Of a stretch of 64,000 bases of DNA, positions 46,196-56,644 are shown piece by piece. This DNA is from Perognathus longimembris pacificus. Taxonomy: Eukaryota > Chordata > Mammalia > Rodentia > Heteromyidae. How positions within the stretch are numbered: the first letter of the stretch is position 1; each line of letters starts with the position of its first letter. Position numbers and translations under genes: made by a program. The DNA lies in assembly GCF_023159225.1 (NCBI RefSeq), contig NC_063175.1:2920755-2984754 (forward strand), written 5' to 3'. The notes beneath the pieces were generated by a model. It ran no database searches. It was not told the DNA's origin and worked only from the letters and a program-made list of their open reading frames with translations.

Positions 46196-47626
46196 TTCCA
46201 ATGGCTCTGGATCTTTGTTGTTTCTGTGGTGATGTTACCTGTTTCATCTCTGATCTTGTTTATTTGGGTGTGCTGTCTTCGTTTTTGGTCAGATTTGCTA
46301 GGGGTCTATCTATATTCTTAATTTTTTCAAAAAACCAACTCTTTGTTTTGTTGATTCTATGTTTTTTTTGGGGGGGGGATTCTAAGTCATTTAATTCTGA
46401 TTTGATCTTAATTATTTGCTTCTGCCCATTGGCTTGGAGTTTGGCTTGTTGTTCTCTTTCAAGGCGTTTAAGGTGCTTCCTTTAGTTGTTGAATTGAGAT
46501 TTCTCAAATTTGTTGATGTAGGTGCTCAAGGCTATAAATTTTCCTCTGAGTACTGCCTTTGCTGTGTAATTTGTGTATTCATCTTGGTTTAATTCCATAG
46601 ACATTTGAAATTATGTCCTGATTTCCTCAATGATTCAGCAATGTATTGTTGAGTCTCCAAGAGTTGTGGGGTTTTCTTTGGTGGTCTTTGGCATTGAGCT
46701 CTAGTTTTATCTCATTGTGGTCTGAGAGAATCCAAGGAATTATGTCAATGTATTTGAATTTGTGCAAGTTTTTTGTGCCCTAATAGGTGATCTATTTTGG
46801 AGAATGTTCCATGTGCTGCTGAGAAGAATGGATATTCTGCTGTTGCTGACTGGAATATTCTGTAGATGTCGATTAAGCCTAGATTGACTGTGCAGTTGTT
46901 TAGCTCTGAGGTTTCTTTGTTCCATTTTTGGCATGTTGATCTGTCCAGAGGTGAGAGTTGTATGTTAAAGTGTCCGACAATCAATGTGTTTCAGTCTATA
47001 AAAGTTTTTAGTCAGTAGTGATTGTTTGATGGAGTTGTGAGCTCCTGTATTTGGTGTGTAAATGTTGAAAATGGATATGTTCTCATGTAGGAGAGATCCC
47101 TTTATTAGTGTGTAGTAGCTTTCTTTGTTTCTTTTACTGTTTTTAGTTTGAAGTCAATTTTATCTGATACTAAGATTGCGACACCAGCCTGCTTGCTGGG
47201 GACTGTTTGCTTGGTAGATTTTATTCCAGCCTTTCACTTTTAGAATATGTTGGCTTTTGCTAGCAAGGTGCATCTCTTGGAGGCAGCAGAAAGATGGATC
47301 TTGTTTGTTTGATCCAACTTGTCAATCTATGTCGTTTAACAGGAGAGTTGAGTCCATCAATATTGAGAGTTAGGATTGAGAGGTGATTGCATGTTGCTTT
47401 CATTGTATCTATCTTTGTAGGGGCTGTGCCTTGCCTTTTTGCTCCACTAATCTGAAGTTTTATTTATGGACACTTTCCCTGTTTGCATCGTGGTCTTGGT
47501 GGTTTTCAATGAGGAGGACATCTGTGAGGATATTCTGTAGTGCTGGTGTGATGGAGATATATTGGTTCAATTTTTCCTTGCTAAGGAAGACTTTTATTTG
47601 ATCTTTGGCTATGAATGGGAGTTTAG
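46196..47626 (-). mobile_element. Host LINE-1: ORF2 endonuclease domain and ORF1 C-terminus
   Basis: The minus-strand L1 whose 5' end is at ~55812. The part left of the nested element holds the end of ORF1 (47669-47460, IKVFLSKEKLNQYISITPAL), then ORF2 from an ATG near 47402. Endonuclease motifs are NIDGLNSPVKRHRL and GHFNIQLSPLDR...SAAHGTFSKIDHLLGHKK (46984-46745). Frames are broken. It stops at ~46196, before the RT domain, against the inverted segment. Confidence 0.93.
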
Positions 47627-47643
47627 CTGGATACAAAATTCTT
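47627..47643. repeat. Target-site duplication of the nested LINE-1 (left copy)
   Basis: CTGGATACAAAATTCTT, identical to 53013-53029. Its sequence belongs to ORF1 of the host L1. Confidence 0.95.
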
Positions 47644-48112
47644 TTTTTTTTTAAATTTAATTTATTCATTAATTGAACACAAATTTTTTTGACAAGGTGT
47701 TGTGCAAAAAGGCTACAGTTACATAGTAGGGCAGTGTGTACATTTCTTGTGATATCTTACGCCCTGTTTTTCTTTCCCTTCTCTAGGTCAGGTAGACATA
47801 TATACAATATACAATGTATCAAGAACATATACAGTAGCCACGTGCACAAGCCCAAGAAAATTCACCTAGGGCTTTAAATTTATGTCTATATTAGACAATA
47901 TGTCGACAGTAGTCTTATATGAACGTACATACACAGCTTTTGAGGTATTATATTCCACTGAGAGGTCAATTTTTGAACTTTATATTTTGAGTAGTTGGTT
48001 GGTTTTAGTTACATACTCTTGGGTCGCTGCCCCAATCCTGTGGGAAATACCATTTGACAAGCAGTTTTTGGATTCACAGAACTGGTCTCTACTGTCTCTC
48101 AGTCTCCCTGTC

Positions 48113-49100
48113 TTAACAGTCATATATCAGGGAGATCATGCCCCTTTGTTTTCTGTGTTCTAGGCTTGTCTCGCTCAACATTATTTGTTCAAGTTCTGAC
48201 CATTTCCCTGAGAATAACAATATTTCACCATTCGAAATCGCTATGTAGTATTCCATTGTGTATAGGTACCATATTTTTTGGATCCATTCATCTGTGGAGG
48301 GGCATCTGGGTTGTTTCCATATTTTGGCTATTGTGAATTGGGCAGCAATAAACATGGAAGTACAAATGTCTTTTTTATATCATGGGACTTGCTGTTTAGG
48401 ATAGATGCCTAGGAGTGGTATGGCTGGATCATAGGGTAGGTCTATATTGAGCTTTTTGAGAAACCTCCATACTGTTCTCACAGAGTGGTTGTACTAATTT
48501 GCACTCCCACCAACAATGGAGAAGGGTTCCTCTTTCGCCGCACCCCCTCCAGCATTTGTTGTTGCCTGAGATCAGAGTATAGACCCTTCTAACTGGAGTG
48601 AGGTGGTATCTCAGGGTTGTTTTTATTTGCAATTCTTTTACTACAAGGGATGTTGAACATTTCCTCATATGTTTCTTTGTCATTTTTATTTCTTCTCTTA
48701 TGAAGTCTCCCTTTAGCTCCTTTGCCCATTTCCTAATTGGTTTATTGGGCTTGGAGGGGCTTAGTTTTTTGAGTTCTCTGTAGACGACCGATATTAGGCC
48801 TTTGTCTGTTGCTGTGCTGGTAAAGATCCTTTCCCATATGGTTGGCTGTCTTTCTGTTTTGGTGGCTATGTCCTTAGCTGTGAAGAAACTTTTTAATTTG
48901 TAGTAGTCCCATTTGTCGAGTCTCTCCCCTATTTGTTGTGGCCCTGGGACTCTATTCAGGAAGTTCCTTCCTGTGCCTATAAGTTCTAGTGTCTTTCCTA
49001 CTCTGTCCTTCAGTAGTTTCAAGGGTTCAGGTCTGATATTGAGGTCCTTGATCCATTTTGAGTTGATCTTGGTGCATGGTGATATGCTTGGGTCTACTTT
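48113..49100 (-). pseudogene. L1 ORF2 C-terminal part of the nested element
   Basis: The longest frame (49022-48429, 197 codons) encodes KDRVGKTLELIGTGRNFLNR, ERLDKWDYYKLKSFFTAKDI, KKHMRKCSTSLVVKELQIKTTL and the cysteine motif [16 protein letters not shown]. The tail frame (48355-48113) holds FIAAQFTIAKIWKQPRCP and WYLYTMEYYIAI. Relatively well kept, which suggests this L1 is one of the younger ones. Confidence 0.92.
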
Positions 49101-50185
49101 ATTTATTTTCTCAAAGAACCAGCTTTTAATCTTATTTGTTTGTTGAATGGTCTTTCTATTTTCAATTAGATTTATCTCTTCTTTAATCTTTGTGATCTAT
49201 CTCCTCCTAGTCAGTTTAGAGTTGATCATTTCTTGTTTCTCCAGGTGTTTTAGTTTCATCATGAGGTTATTCACCTGCTCTGCTTCCATTCTTTTAATGT
49301 GAGTGCTGAGGGCAATGATCTTGACCCTCAGTACTGCCTTAGCTGTGTCCCATAGGTTTCTTTGTGATGTATTTTCTTTGTCAGTGTGTCTTATGAATTC
49401 ATTGATTTCATCTTTAATTTGGTTTATGGCCCATGTGTTGGATAACAGTGTGGGGTTTAGCCTCCAAGAATGTGTAGTGACTCTGTGGTAACCGTTGTTA
49501 TTGAGGGTTACCTTTAATCCACTGTGATCAGATATAATACATGGGATGACGTCAATACTTTTGTATTTGCTAAGGTTCTTTGTGTGGGCTATGACATGTC
49601 TATTTTGGAGTATGATCCATTGGCTGCTGAGAAGAAGGTGTATTGGGTCTCTCTAGGGTGGAAGATTCTGTGTAGATCTGTCAGATCCATTTGGGATATG
49701 GTGTTTCTTAGGTCCTCAGCTCCCTTGCTGATCCTCTGGGTGTTGGATCTGTCTCTTGGAGAGAGTGGGGTATTAAAGTCTCCCACTATAATTGTGTTTG
49801 CGTCTATCTTGTTCTGTAGTTCTGTGAGAATTTGCTTGACTTATGTAGGGCCTCTTTTGTTCGGTGAGTATACATTTATCACCGTGATGTCTTGATTCTG
49901 GATTTTTCATTGTATTAAAATGTAATGACCTTCTTTGTCTTTTTGAGTTGATTTTAATGAGAAGTCCAACTTGTCTGTGATCAGGATGGCTACGCCTGCC
50001 GTTTTGGTAGGTGTGTTTGCTTGGAAGATCTTGCTCCATCCTTTCATTCGGAGCTTGTTTTTGTCCCTTGCTGTAAGGTGGGTCTCTTGTAGACAACAGA
50101 TGGCAACTTTTTGTTTGCGGATGCATTCCGCCTGTCTGCTCCTCTTAATCGGAGAGTTTATACCGTTTATATTGAAAGAGATCAA
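49101..50185 (-). pseudogene. L1 ORF2 endonuclease part of the nested element
   Basis: Frame 50185-49907 encodes FNINGINSPIKRSRQAECIR with the catalytic-type asparagine and the LQETHLTARD glutamate motif. Frame 49786-49589 carries the GDFNTPLSPRDRS motif and FFSAANGSYSKIDM. Several frame changes separate them. The linker reads to a KSWFFEKINK-like block at ~49110, then jumps to the C-terminal domain. Confidence 0.92.
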
Positions 50186-50329
50186 GGATAAGAGTGTTTT
50201 TTCTCCTTCTGTTTTCTTGTTGGGCTGTTTTTTCCTCTTTTTTTTTTTTTGTCTTTAGTGAGCTGTTCTTTCTGTTGGGCTCTGGTTATTGTAGTTTCTT
50301 TCTGTTTCTGTCTGTGTGTCCTGTACGAT

Positions 50330-51379
50330 TTATGTGGGGTGGGATTCCCCTCTTAGAATTCGCTGTAGGGCTGGTTTTTTATTCGCATACTCCTTTAGAT
50401 CCTCTTTGCTATGGAAAGATCTGATTTTCCCTTCGAATGTGGACTCCAACTTCACTGGATGTTTAATCCTAGGTTGCATATTCTTGCCTGTAGAAATTGG
50501 ATGGTGTTCTTCCACTCACTTCGTGCTTGGTACGTTTGTGTGGAGAGGTCTGCTGTTATTCAGATCCTCTTCCCATTGTAGTAAATTTCTTTCTTCACTT
50601 TGGCTGCATTCAGAATTTGCTCTTTATTCTTGAGATCTGAAGGCTTGAATATTATGTGCCTTGGGGTGGCTTTTCTGGGGTCTGGCCTGCCAGGTGTCCT
50701 ATAGGCTCCAGTTACCTGGATGGGGTCCCTTGTGAGATTGGGGAAGTTTTCTGCAATAACTTTATTGAAAATATGATGAAGCCCTCTGCTCTGGTATTCG
50801 GCTCCTTCTTCTATTCCAATTATGTGCAGATTATATTTCTTGTCTTTGTCCACTAGTTCCTGGATTAGTCTGCCCTGAAGCTTTATCGTTTCTTGGAGTG
50901 TAGTAATTTTCTGGTTGTTGTCAGCTGCTTCATCGTCCGAGAGAGATTCTGGATTCCATATGGTCAATTCTTTGTGCTGTGGATTCAATTGCAGAGTTTA
51001 TGGATGTCAGAGTGCTATTTATGGTTGTCAGATCAGCTCTGATTGTGGAAATTTCTTCCCTTAAAGAGTTGTATTTTAAATCTATTTTTTCATGCATTTC
51101 ACTTCTCAGGATGTTAAGGTCTTCTTTAATGGAGGTTTGCATTGTATCCATTTTTGCTTCCATTTCCTTCTTGGCTTCCTGGATGTCCTTCAAGACTTCC
51201 ACTCTAAACTCCTGCAATTGTTTTCTGATTTCGTTTCTGACACTTTCCATCATTTCTGTTAACATGGCCTCATTTGCTTTTTTATTCTCCGTCTCCTCTT
51301 CAGTCGTGCTGCTTTTTGGAGCTGGCGAGTTGGCTTGCCCTTTGACAAACTGTGTTATATTTCTTTCTGATTTGCGCAT
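50330..51379 (-). pseudogene. L1 ORF1 of the nested element
   Basis: About 350 codons, the usual ORF1p length, in three frames. 51379-50930 holds the N-terminus (MRKSERNITQFVKGQ) and a long coiled coil (heptad-rich, ~residues 55-140). 50988-50560 continues with the RNA-recognition part (LQGRLIQELVDKDKKYNLHI, IIFKPSDLKNKEQILNAAKV). 50515-50330 holds the C-terminal part (STFEGKIRSFHSKEDLKEYA). Two single frameshifts, near 50935 and 50515, break it. ORF1p is the trimeric RNA chaperone of the L1 particle. Confidence 0.92.
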
Positions 51380-53012
51380 CTGGAGATCTGTGGGTGGCTT
51401 CCCTGGTTTGGCTTTGTGCTGGTTCCCACTGGTCCGTCAGTGTCCTGGTGTCCTGGCTGTGGGTTTGGGTTTGGCTGTTGAGCCTTGCTTCCCAATGGGT
51501 GAGCGTGACCTTCTCGGTTGTTGCTGAGGTGGTCACTCTCCCTGCACTTGGGGGCCAGTAGGTTCTGTGTCTTTCTCTTCGGGACAGTGTCCTGCCGCTG
51601 TGTTGTGCTGACCCTAGCGTGCCCCTGTTGGGGATTTCCTGGTCGCTGATTCAGCGTGGCGTGGAGGGTAATCTCTTCTTTGGTTCTTTTTTCCACTCTG
51701 TATCTTGGTCAGAGGAGCTCAACTCTCAGGCAGTTCGCCTTTCTGTGTGGACCGCTCCAGGGCTGGTGTTGTTGAGGGGCGGCCCACCCGCTTGTGCAAA
51801 ATGCACCAAACTGAGTGGGCACGGGCCAATGGAGAGCTCTGTCCTCCTGTGTAGGTGCGCCTAGCAGAGGGGGCACTGTCGCCGGGGGCCCCGCCCACCT
51901 GTGCACTGTGTGCCCACTACCACAGGTGCTGCCGCTGTGGCCCCGTTCACCTGAGTGGGGTACGTCTACCAGAGCGAGCCCTGGGTTGTTGGGTTGTGCT
52001 TGCGCCCTCCCGCAAGTCTGCTGTGGGGGACGGTATGTGTGGGGCCCAGTGGGATCAACTGTCCAGGCATGGGTTAGGGCCCTCAGACTGCGCCTCTGCT
52101 GTGAGGGGAGGGGTGTGATCAGGCCCAGGTGTCCTGCTGTGCTGGTATTGCCCACCAGCGCCTGTGATTTTAGTTGTAAAAGTCCGCGAGGTCCAGGTGC
52201 CTCAGGTGGGGCTTGCACTGCCTGCTGTCCCTGGCCCCTGTTGGGAAGGGGGCGGGGCCGGTCCAGCCAGTTCTGGCTTTTGGGCAGCCTTGGTTCTGCT
52301 CCGCCCTTCCCCTGCTAAACTCCTGTGACTTCCCAGAGCCTGATGGGGCCTTCCTGCCTGATTTGGGGGTTCTTTGTTCCCTCAGGGTGGGGAGGGGGAG
52401 GGAGGGAGATCTAGCTTCTTTGTAGGGTTTGGGTCTCTGATAGCTGACCTTCCATTGTGGGAGGGGGTAATGGGGGAGTCACTGGTCCTGGATTGTGTGT
52501 GTGTCCCACGCTGCCGTTGGTCCTTCCGGGGTGGAGTGTTGTGGTGCGGTGAAAGGTCGTGGTGGCGTCCCTGGCTCTCCCCTTCTGCACCACTGGGTTC
52601 CCCAGCCGCTTATGTCTGTTCCCGGTGTAGACCCAAATTTCCCGTCGCGGCCTTCGCCGTGTGTCTTGGTCCGCACTCTTCCTGGTGTCCGTGGAGTCCC
52701 GCTGTCTGGACTCTGTGCTCCTGATATGAGTTTTCGGCAGTCGGTCTGCCGGGTTCCCCTTTCCCAGCCTGGCCCTGTTCGGGCCAGGGTCGGCTGGTGT
52801 GGGGAGGGTGCCCTGGAGATTCTCCGGCTCTGTGTAGGTTTTCGGCTCTTCTTTTTTGCTCCTTTTTGTTTTCCTGCGTTTCTCCACTGCTTCTGGCTGC
52901 TGGTTTTGCTGGGTTCTTGATGGGGTGTTGGGTGCTGGAGTTTCCAGCTCGCTATTCAGTTGGAGCAAGTCAGGGTGCCTCCCTACTGTGGCGGCGCCAT
53001 CTTCCTCCCCCT
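51380..53012 (-). promoter_or_regulatory. GC-rich 5' UTR/promoter region of the nested LINE-1
   Basis: About 1.6 kb upstream of ORF1 and much richer in G+C than its surroundings. It is the position of the internal Pol II promoter in mammalian L1s. The predicted reading frames across it on both strands are composition artefacts. A YY1-like core lies at its 5' edge. Promoter activity is inferred from position only. Confidence 0.8.
52996..53003 (-). promoter_or_regulatory. YY1-like site at the L1 5' end
   Basis: AAGATGGC on the minus strand, starting about 10 bp inside the element. A YY1 site at this position directs the start of L1 transcription in other mammals; function here is inferred. Confidence 0.65.
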
Positions 53013-53029
53013 CTGGATACAAAATTCTT
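53013..53029. repeat. Target-site duplication of the nested LINE-1 (right copy)
   Basis: CTGGATACAAAATTCTT, identical to 47627-47643. Confidence 0.95.
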
Positions 53030-53183
53030 GGTTGATAGTTATTTTTCTTTAGGATGTGGCAAACGTCATTCCAGGCTCTCCTTGCTTTCATGGTCTCTAC
53101 TGAGAAATCTGGGATGATTCTGATTGGTTTTCTTTTATAGGTGATTGTTTTCTTCTCCCTAGCAGCTTTAAAGATTCTTTCCT

Positions 53184-53385
53184 TCGGCTGGGAATATGGC
53201 CTAGTGGCAAGAGAGCTTGCCTCGTATACATAAAGTCCTGGGTTCAGTTCCCCAGTACCACATATATGGAAAGCAGCTAGAAGTGGCGCTGTGGCTCAAG
53301 TGGCAGAGTGCTAGCCTTGAGCAAAAGGAAGCCAGGGACAGTGCTCAGGCCCTGAGTCCAAGGCCCAGGAATAGAAAAAAAAAAA
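53184..53385 (+). mobile_element. IDL-Geo SINE inside the host L1 ORF1
   Basis: Complete dimer from 'CGGCTGGGAATATGGCCTAG' to 'CCCAGGAATAG' and an A12 tail. Flanks AAGATTCTTTCCTT (53170-53183) and AAGATATTTCCTT (53386-53398) are a probable imperfect duplication. It interrupts ORF1 in opposite orientation. Confidence 0.95.
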
Positions 53386-53611
53386 AGATATTTCCTTGGT
53401 CTCTATTGATCCTGTTCAAATTACAATGTGTCAGTGATATGTCCTATTCTGGTCTGGTCTGGTCTGTCTGGGGTTCTAAATGCTTCTTGTATCTGGATAG
53501 GCCTGTCCTTCTGGATATTTGGGAAGTTCTCTGCTGTTGAACAATCTGCCTATTCCATTAACTTCTTTCTCTAGGTTTTCCTCGATACCTCCTGGCCTTA
53601 AGTTGTGGTTC

Positions 53612-54223
53612 CTAGTTGTATCTCGGAGCTCCTGAAGCGATGTTTTGCTCATCGGATTGGTTTTGTATTGTTTTTTGTACTTTCTCCATAAAGTCTAGGG
53701 AATCTTCAGTTCCTGAGATTCCATCCTCTTCTTCATCTAGTCTGCTCTGTAGTCTAGCTACTTGATTTTGAATCTCCCTACCTACTGACTGGTCTTTCTT
53801 GATGGCTTCCATGTCTTTGCTGTTATTTTCTCTTAGGTCCTGTATGGACTTCCTTACTTCATTAATTTGGTTCTGGGTGCTGTCTCTAATCTCTTTTAGC
53901 TGAATAGCTATCTTTTCATGAGACTCTTTTTCTTTCTGTTGGAGTTCATATATCATTCTGTTTGTGGAGGCCATGATGTCCTCTATTAACTTACAATTGG
54001 ATTCATCGTGTTCACAAATTATTCTTTGGTTTGCCTCCTCACGCTCTAGGACACTTGTCTGGAGAGACTCAAACTTTTCATTCATCATTTTTATCAGCAT
54101 AGTTGGTAGAGCAGTTTGAGGGTTCACCTCTAGGACTTCAATTGAATGCTTTGTTTCCTGTTTGTTTTGAATGAGTGATAAGATTCCCTGTATTGCCATA
54201 CTTTTTGTGTTTCTTCTGCCCAT
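53612..54223 (-). pseudogene. L1 ORF1 N-terminal part of the host element
   Basis: 203 uninterrupted codons from an ATG at 54223. The N-terminal ~60 residues precede a long coiled coil (ELQQKEKESHEKIAIQLKEI ... ARLQSRLDEEEDGISGTEDS). The remaining RNA-binding domain is damaged and split by the SINE and the nested L1. ORF1p-like; not functional. Confidence 0.92.
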
Positions 54224-55790
54224 TTGGATTTAGACTGCTACTCTGCTAGCCCCCTTTGGCACTGTTTAGGACCTGAACCAAACCTACCAAGTCCTGTTGT
54301 ACTATTCTTATAGGTACACAATCCTAGACAGGAAAGTTCCCTCTCTTTTTATCTGTATAGCAACAGTTTTAGTGTCCCCACAAATTTCCCTTTGGAAGTA
54401 AAAACCAATCCTGAGCCCTGTGTTCCATAGCTAGATTGTATACCATTAAAATCTTGTTCTTATTTCCTCTTGGGGTTGACAAAATTACCCTAAGAACCCC
54501 TTTGACTCTCTTAGATTGTCTGCTGATGCCTACTATCTTGCGTGCTGTTAACCTGGGTTCAATGGAATCTGGAGGTCCTGGGCAGTGGTGATTGTGTGGT
54601 TCTCTGAGGATTGTGGGTACAAGTTGGGTGCCCTCAGTGATTGGGTGACTGTGGTCAGCCTTGGGAAGCAGTCTGTTGCTCCCAAGGCATTGGCAGTGGC
54701 AGCATTCTACTCAGAGGTAGTGGGGCCTCGGGCCCCCGGCTGGGACCTCTGGGCTGCCGAGAGCAGGCAGCAGGCTCCAGCTGCAACCCCTGGGAGGGAG
54801 ACAGTGGGCGACATACTTTGGCTGAGACCCCTGAGCTGCCTGTATCCATTCCAGCTGGGACCTCTGGGCTGGTGATAGTGGGCAGTGGACTCCAGCAAGG
54901 ATTCCCGAACTGGCTGTGGAGGGCCCCAGGCAGGATCCTGGGGCTGCTGAAGGCTTGCAGCAGGCTCTGGCTGGAATGATGCAGCTGCCTGCGGGGGAAG
55001 TTCCTCCTGCCTAGGTGGGGTGTCTTCTCCTGGGTGGGGCTGGCTGTGTCATTTGCTGGGGTTTGCGGATAGAGGCTGGGTGCCCCCAGTCACTGGTGGA
55101 CAATGTTTGGCCTGGGAACCCAGTATGTTGTTGCCTCGGTGGCAGCGGCAGTAATAGCTAGCTGGAGGCATGCCTCTTGTTGTGTTTACCACTGTTGAGG
55201 GGCTACTCGCCCCTTGGGACCTTCCTCCCATCTGGGCTGGGACTCCTTCCCCTGGGCGGTGTTCAGACTCATTACTCCAGCACCTTTCCCTTTTCAATGA
55301 TGGCCTCTTTGGCCTTACTTTCCCCTAATGTGCTTTACTTCTGGTCTGCTCTGGTCACCTATGCCAGGGACAAAGATGGAGATTCACTATGGTGGATAGG
55401 AGGAAAGGCTACTTTCTGAATGGTGTTCTGTGGGTGCAGACTTGAGCCACACTGTCTTTTGTGGAGCACTCACGCTTCCTCTGGTTCTCTGAAGCTTTCC
55501 TGCTCTGCTTGCGGATTGCGTCTGCCTGCTGCCATCTGCTGCTGTCTGGCGGGTTTCTCTCCTGGTCGCTGGTGCAGTGCTGGAGGTAGGTGTGAGTTTG
55601 GTTCCTCCAGGAAGCAGCAGGCGGTGGCTGAAATCTGGATTCTTGGATGTGCTGTCTCATTTTTCCCTTCGTGGCTTGAATCTCTATCCTGTTATACCTT
55701 ACTTTGGCTAACTTTCTTGTGTTAGAAGTTTTCCTATAGAAAAAAACTGGGTACTTGGAGAGAGCTTAGATAGGGCTCTGCTGCTCCTCC

Positions 55791-55798
55791 GCCATCTT
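55791..55798 (-). promoter_or_regulatory. YY1-like site at the host L1 5' end
   Basis: AAGATGGC on the minus strand, ~14 bp inside the element, the same geometry as in the nested L1. Confidence 0.65.
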
Positions 55799-55814
55799 CT
55801 TCAGCTCCCCCTTG

Positions 55815-55985
55815 CAAACTATTTTCTTGTGCCTCTTTTTCCCCATCAGTAAAATGAAAAGTGGTATTATAGATCTCATTTTCCTGATAATCATCATACA
55901 TAATTAAGAGGTAAGCATATTCTAAATGTGCTAATATAAGCAAAGTGTTTAAGACAGTGCTTGGCACTCAATAATGTTCATTTCT
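55815..55985 (+). mobile_element. MIR SINE relic flanking the host L1
   Basis: 'CTTTTTCCCCATCAGTAAAA' and later 'AGTGTTTAAGACAGTGCTTG', 'GCACTCAATAATGTTCA' reproduce the 3' part of MIR. It appears to start at the L1 5' boundary, so the L1 probably inserted into it. Confidence 0.78.
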
Positions 55986-56239
55986 TTATAGTTGTCTGAA
56001 TGGAGCATGTGGATATTAATTAGTAAATGTTTCCACTTGGCACAAAGAGTTTAATGTTATAAAATTATATTTAAAGTTGAAAATCCTATCCCAATAAAAT
56101 ATATCAACTTATTCCAAATGCAAGAATGTTCGATTAAATAATAATGAAGGTAACTTCCAATTCAGAATTTTTATAATTAAATCTGCTAGCCTCTTGTCAC
56201 ATAAAAGAATTCTAACTCTGTAGCATTACTAGTGTGACC

Positions 56240-56295
56240 TCTCTCTCTCCCTCTCTCTCTCTCTATATGTGTGTGTGTCTATGTGTGTGTGTGCC
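56240..56295. repeat. (CT)n/(GT)n simple repeat
   Basis: CTCTCTCTCTCCCTCTCTCT at left and an interrupted GT run to 56293. Confidence 0.92.
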
Positions 56296-56339
56296 TTTAA
56301 TTTCTTTTATACTGACAACTCCTTGCAAGTTATTCTATA

Positions 56340-56640
56340 ATTAAAAGAGGGTTTAACAAAAATGAATAGTAGGAAGCTAAAACATGTCTTATCTCAGAGG
56401 GTGTTAAAGTTTAATGAGATGGGGCAGGCAGAGAGAGAAATGATAGACAAATACAGCCATAATACTCAATGTACATACATGAAAAATGGAACTAAGAAAC
56501 CTGAGGTAATGGCTGGGGTTGGACTATATGGGATAAATAATGATGGATGGGCTAATAAAGATGCGTTGTACACATAAATTGAAATGTTGAATTGAACCTC
56601 CCCCCCTGTATAACTATTTAAAGATAATAAAAAGTGACAT
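56340..56640 (+). repeat. Diverged ~250-300 bp interspersed repeat, probably an old LINE-1 3' end
   Basis: The best preserved of four copies: 'CTCAATGTACATACATGAAA', 'AAAGATGCGTTGTACACATA', 'AATTGAAATGTTGAATTGAA', 'TGTATAACTATTTAAAGATA' and an A-rich end. The family is inferred from recurrence in this window. Confidence 0.6.
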
Positions 56641-56644
56641 AAGA

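Larger units (their letters stand above)
47644..53012 (-). mobile_element. Nested 5'-complete LINE-1 (5.37 kb) lacking the RT domain
   Basis: Minus-strand order: 5' end at 53012, GC-rich 5' UTR (53012-51380), ORF1 (51379-50330), ORF2 start near 50185 with endonuclease, a junction near 49100 joining the endonuclease-RT linker to the C-terminal domain, ORF2 end near 48113, then 3' UTR and T-rich (poly-A complement) end at 47644. A perfect 17-bp duplication flanks it. About 1.7 kb of ORF2 (RT fingers, palm, thumb) is absent, estimated from the usual ORF2 layout. The 5' end is intact, so it was not 5'-truncated on insertion. Confidence 0.95.
53030..55812 (-). mobile_element. Host LINE-1: ORF1 N-terminal part and 5' UTR
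   Basis: Continues the minus-strand L1 beyond the nested element. ORF1 N-terminus at 54223 (MGRRNTKSMAIQGIL); coiled-coil domain at 54100-53650 (heptads such as QLKEIRDSTQNQINEVRKSI). The following RNA-recognition part, 53600-53030, is broken by a SINE. The 5' UTR spans 54235-55812, with a G/C-rich middle at 54640-55060. The element's 5' end is at ~55812, next to a MIR. Original length cannot be measured because the 3' half is rearranged. Confidence 0.93.

Noticed and set aside
50560..51379. A novel coiled-coil protein gene
   Set aside because: Position, length and the downstream endonuclease identify it as L1 ORF1, broken by frameshifts.
51300..53117. Many long, GC-rich reading frames on both strands, suggestive of a gene cluster or CpG-island gene
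   Set aside because: They coincide exactly with the 5' UTR of a 5'-complete L1. They overlap one another in all frames and encode no recognisable domain; high G+C simply makes stops rare.
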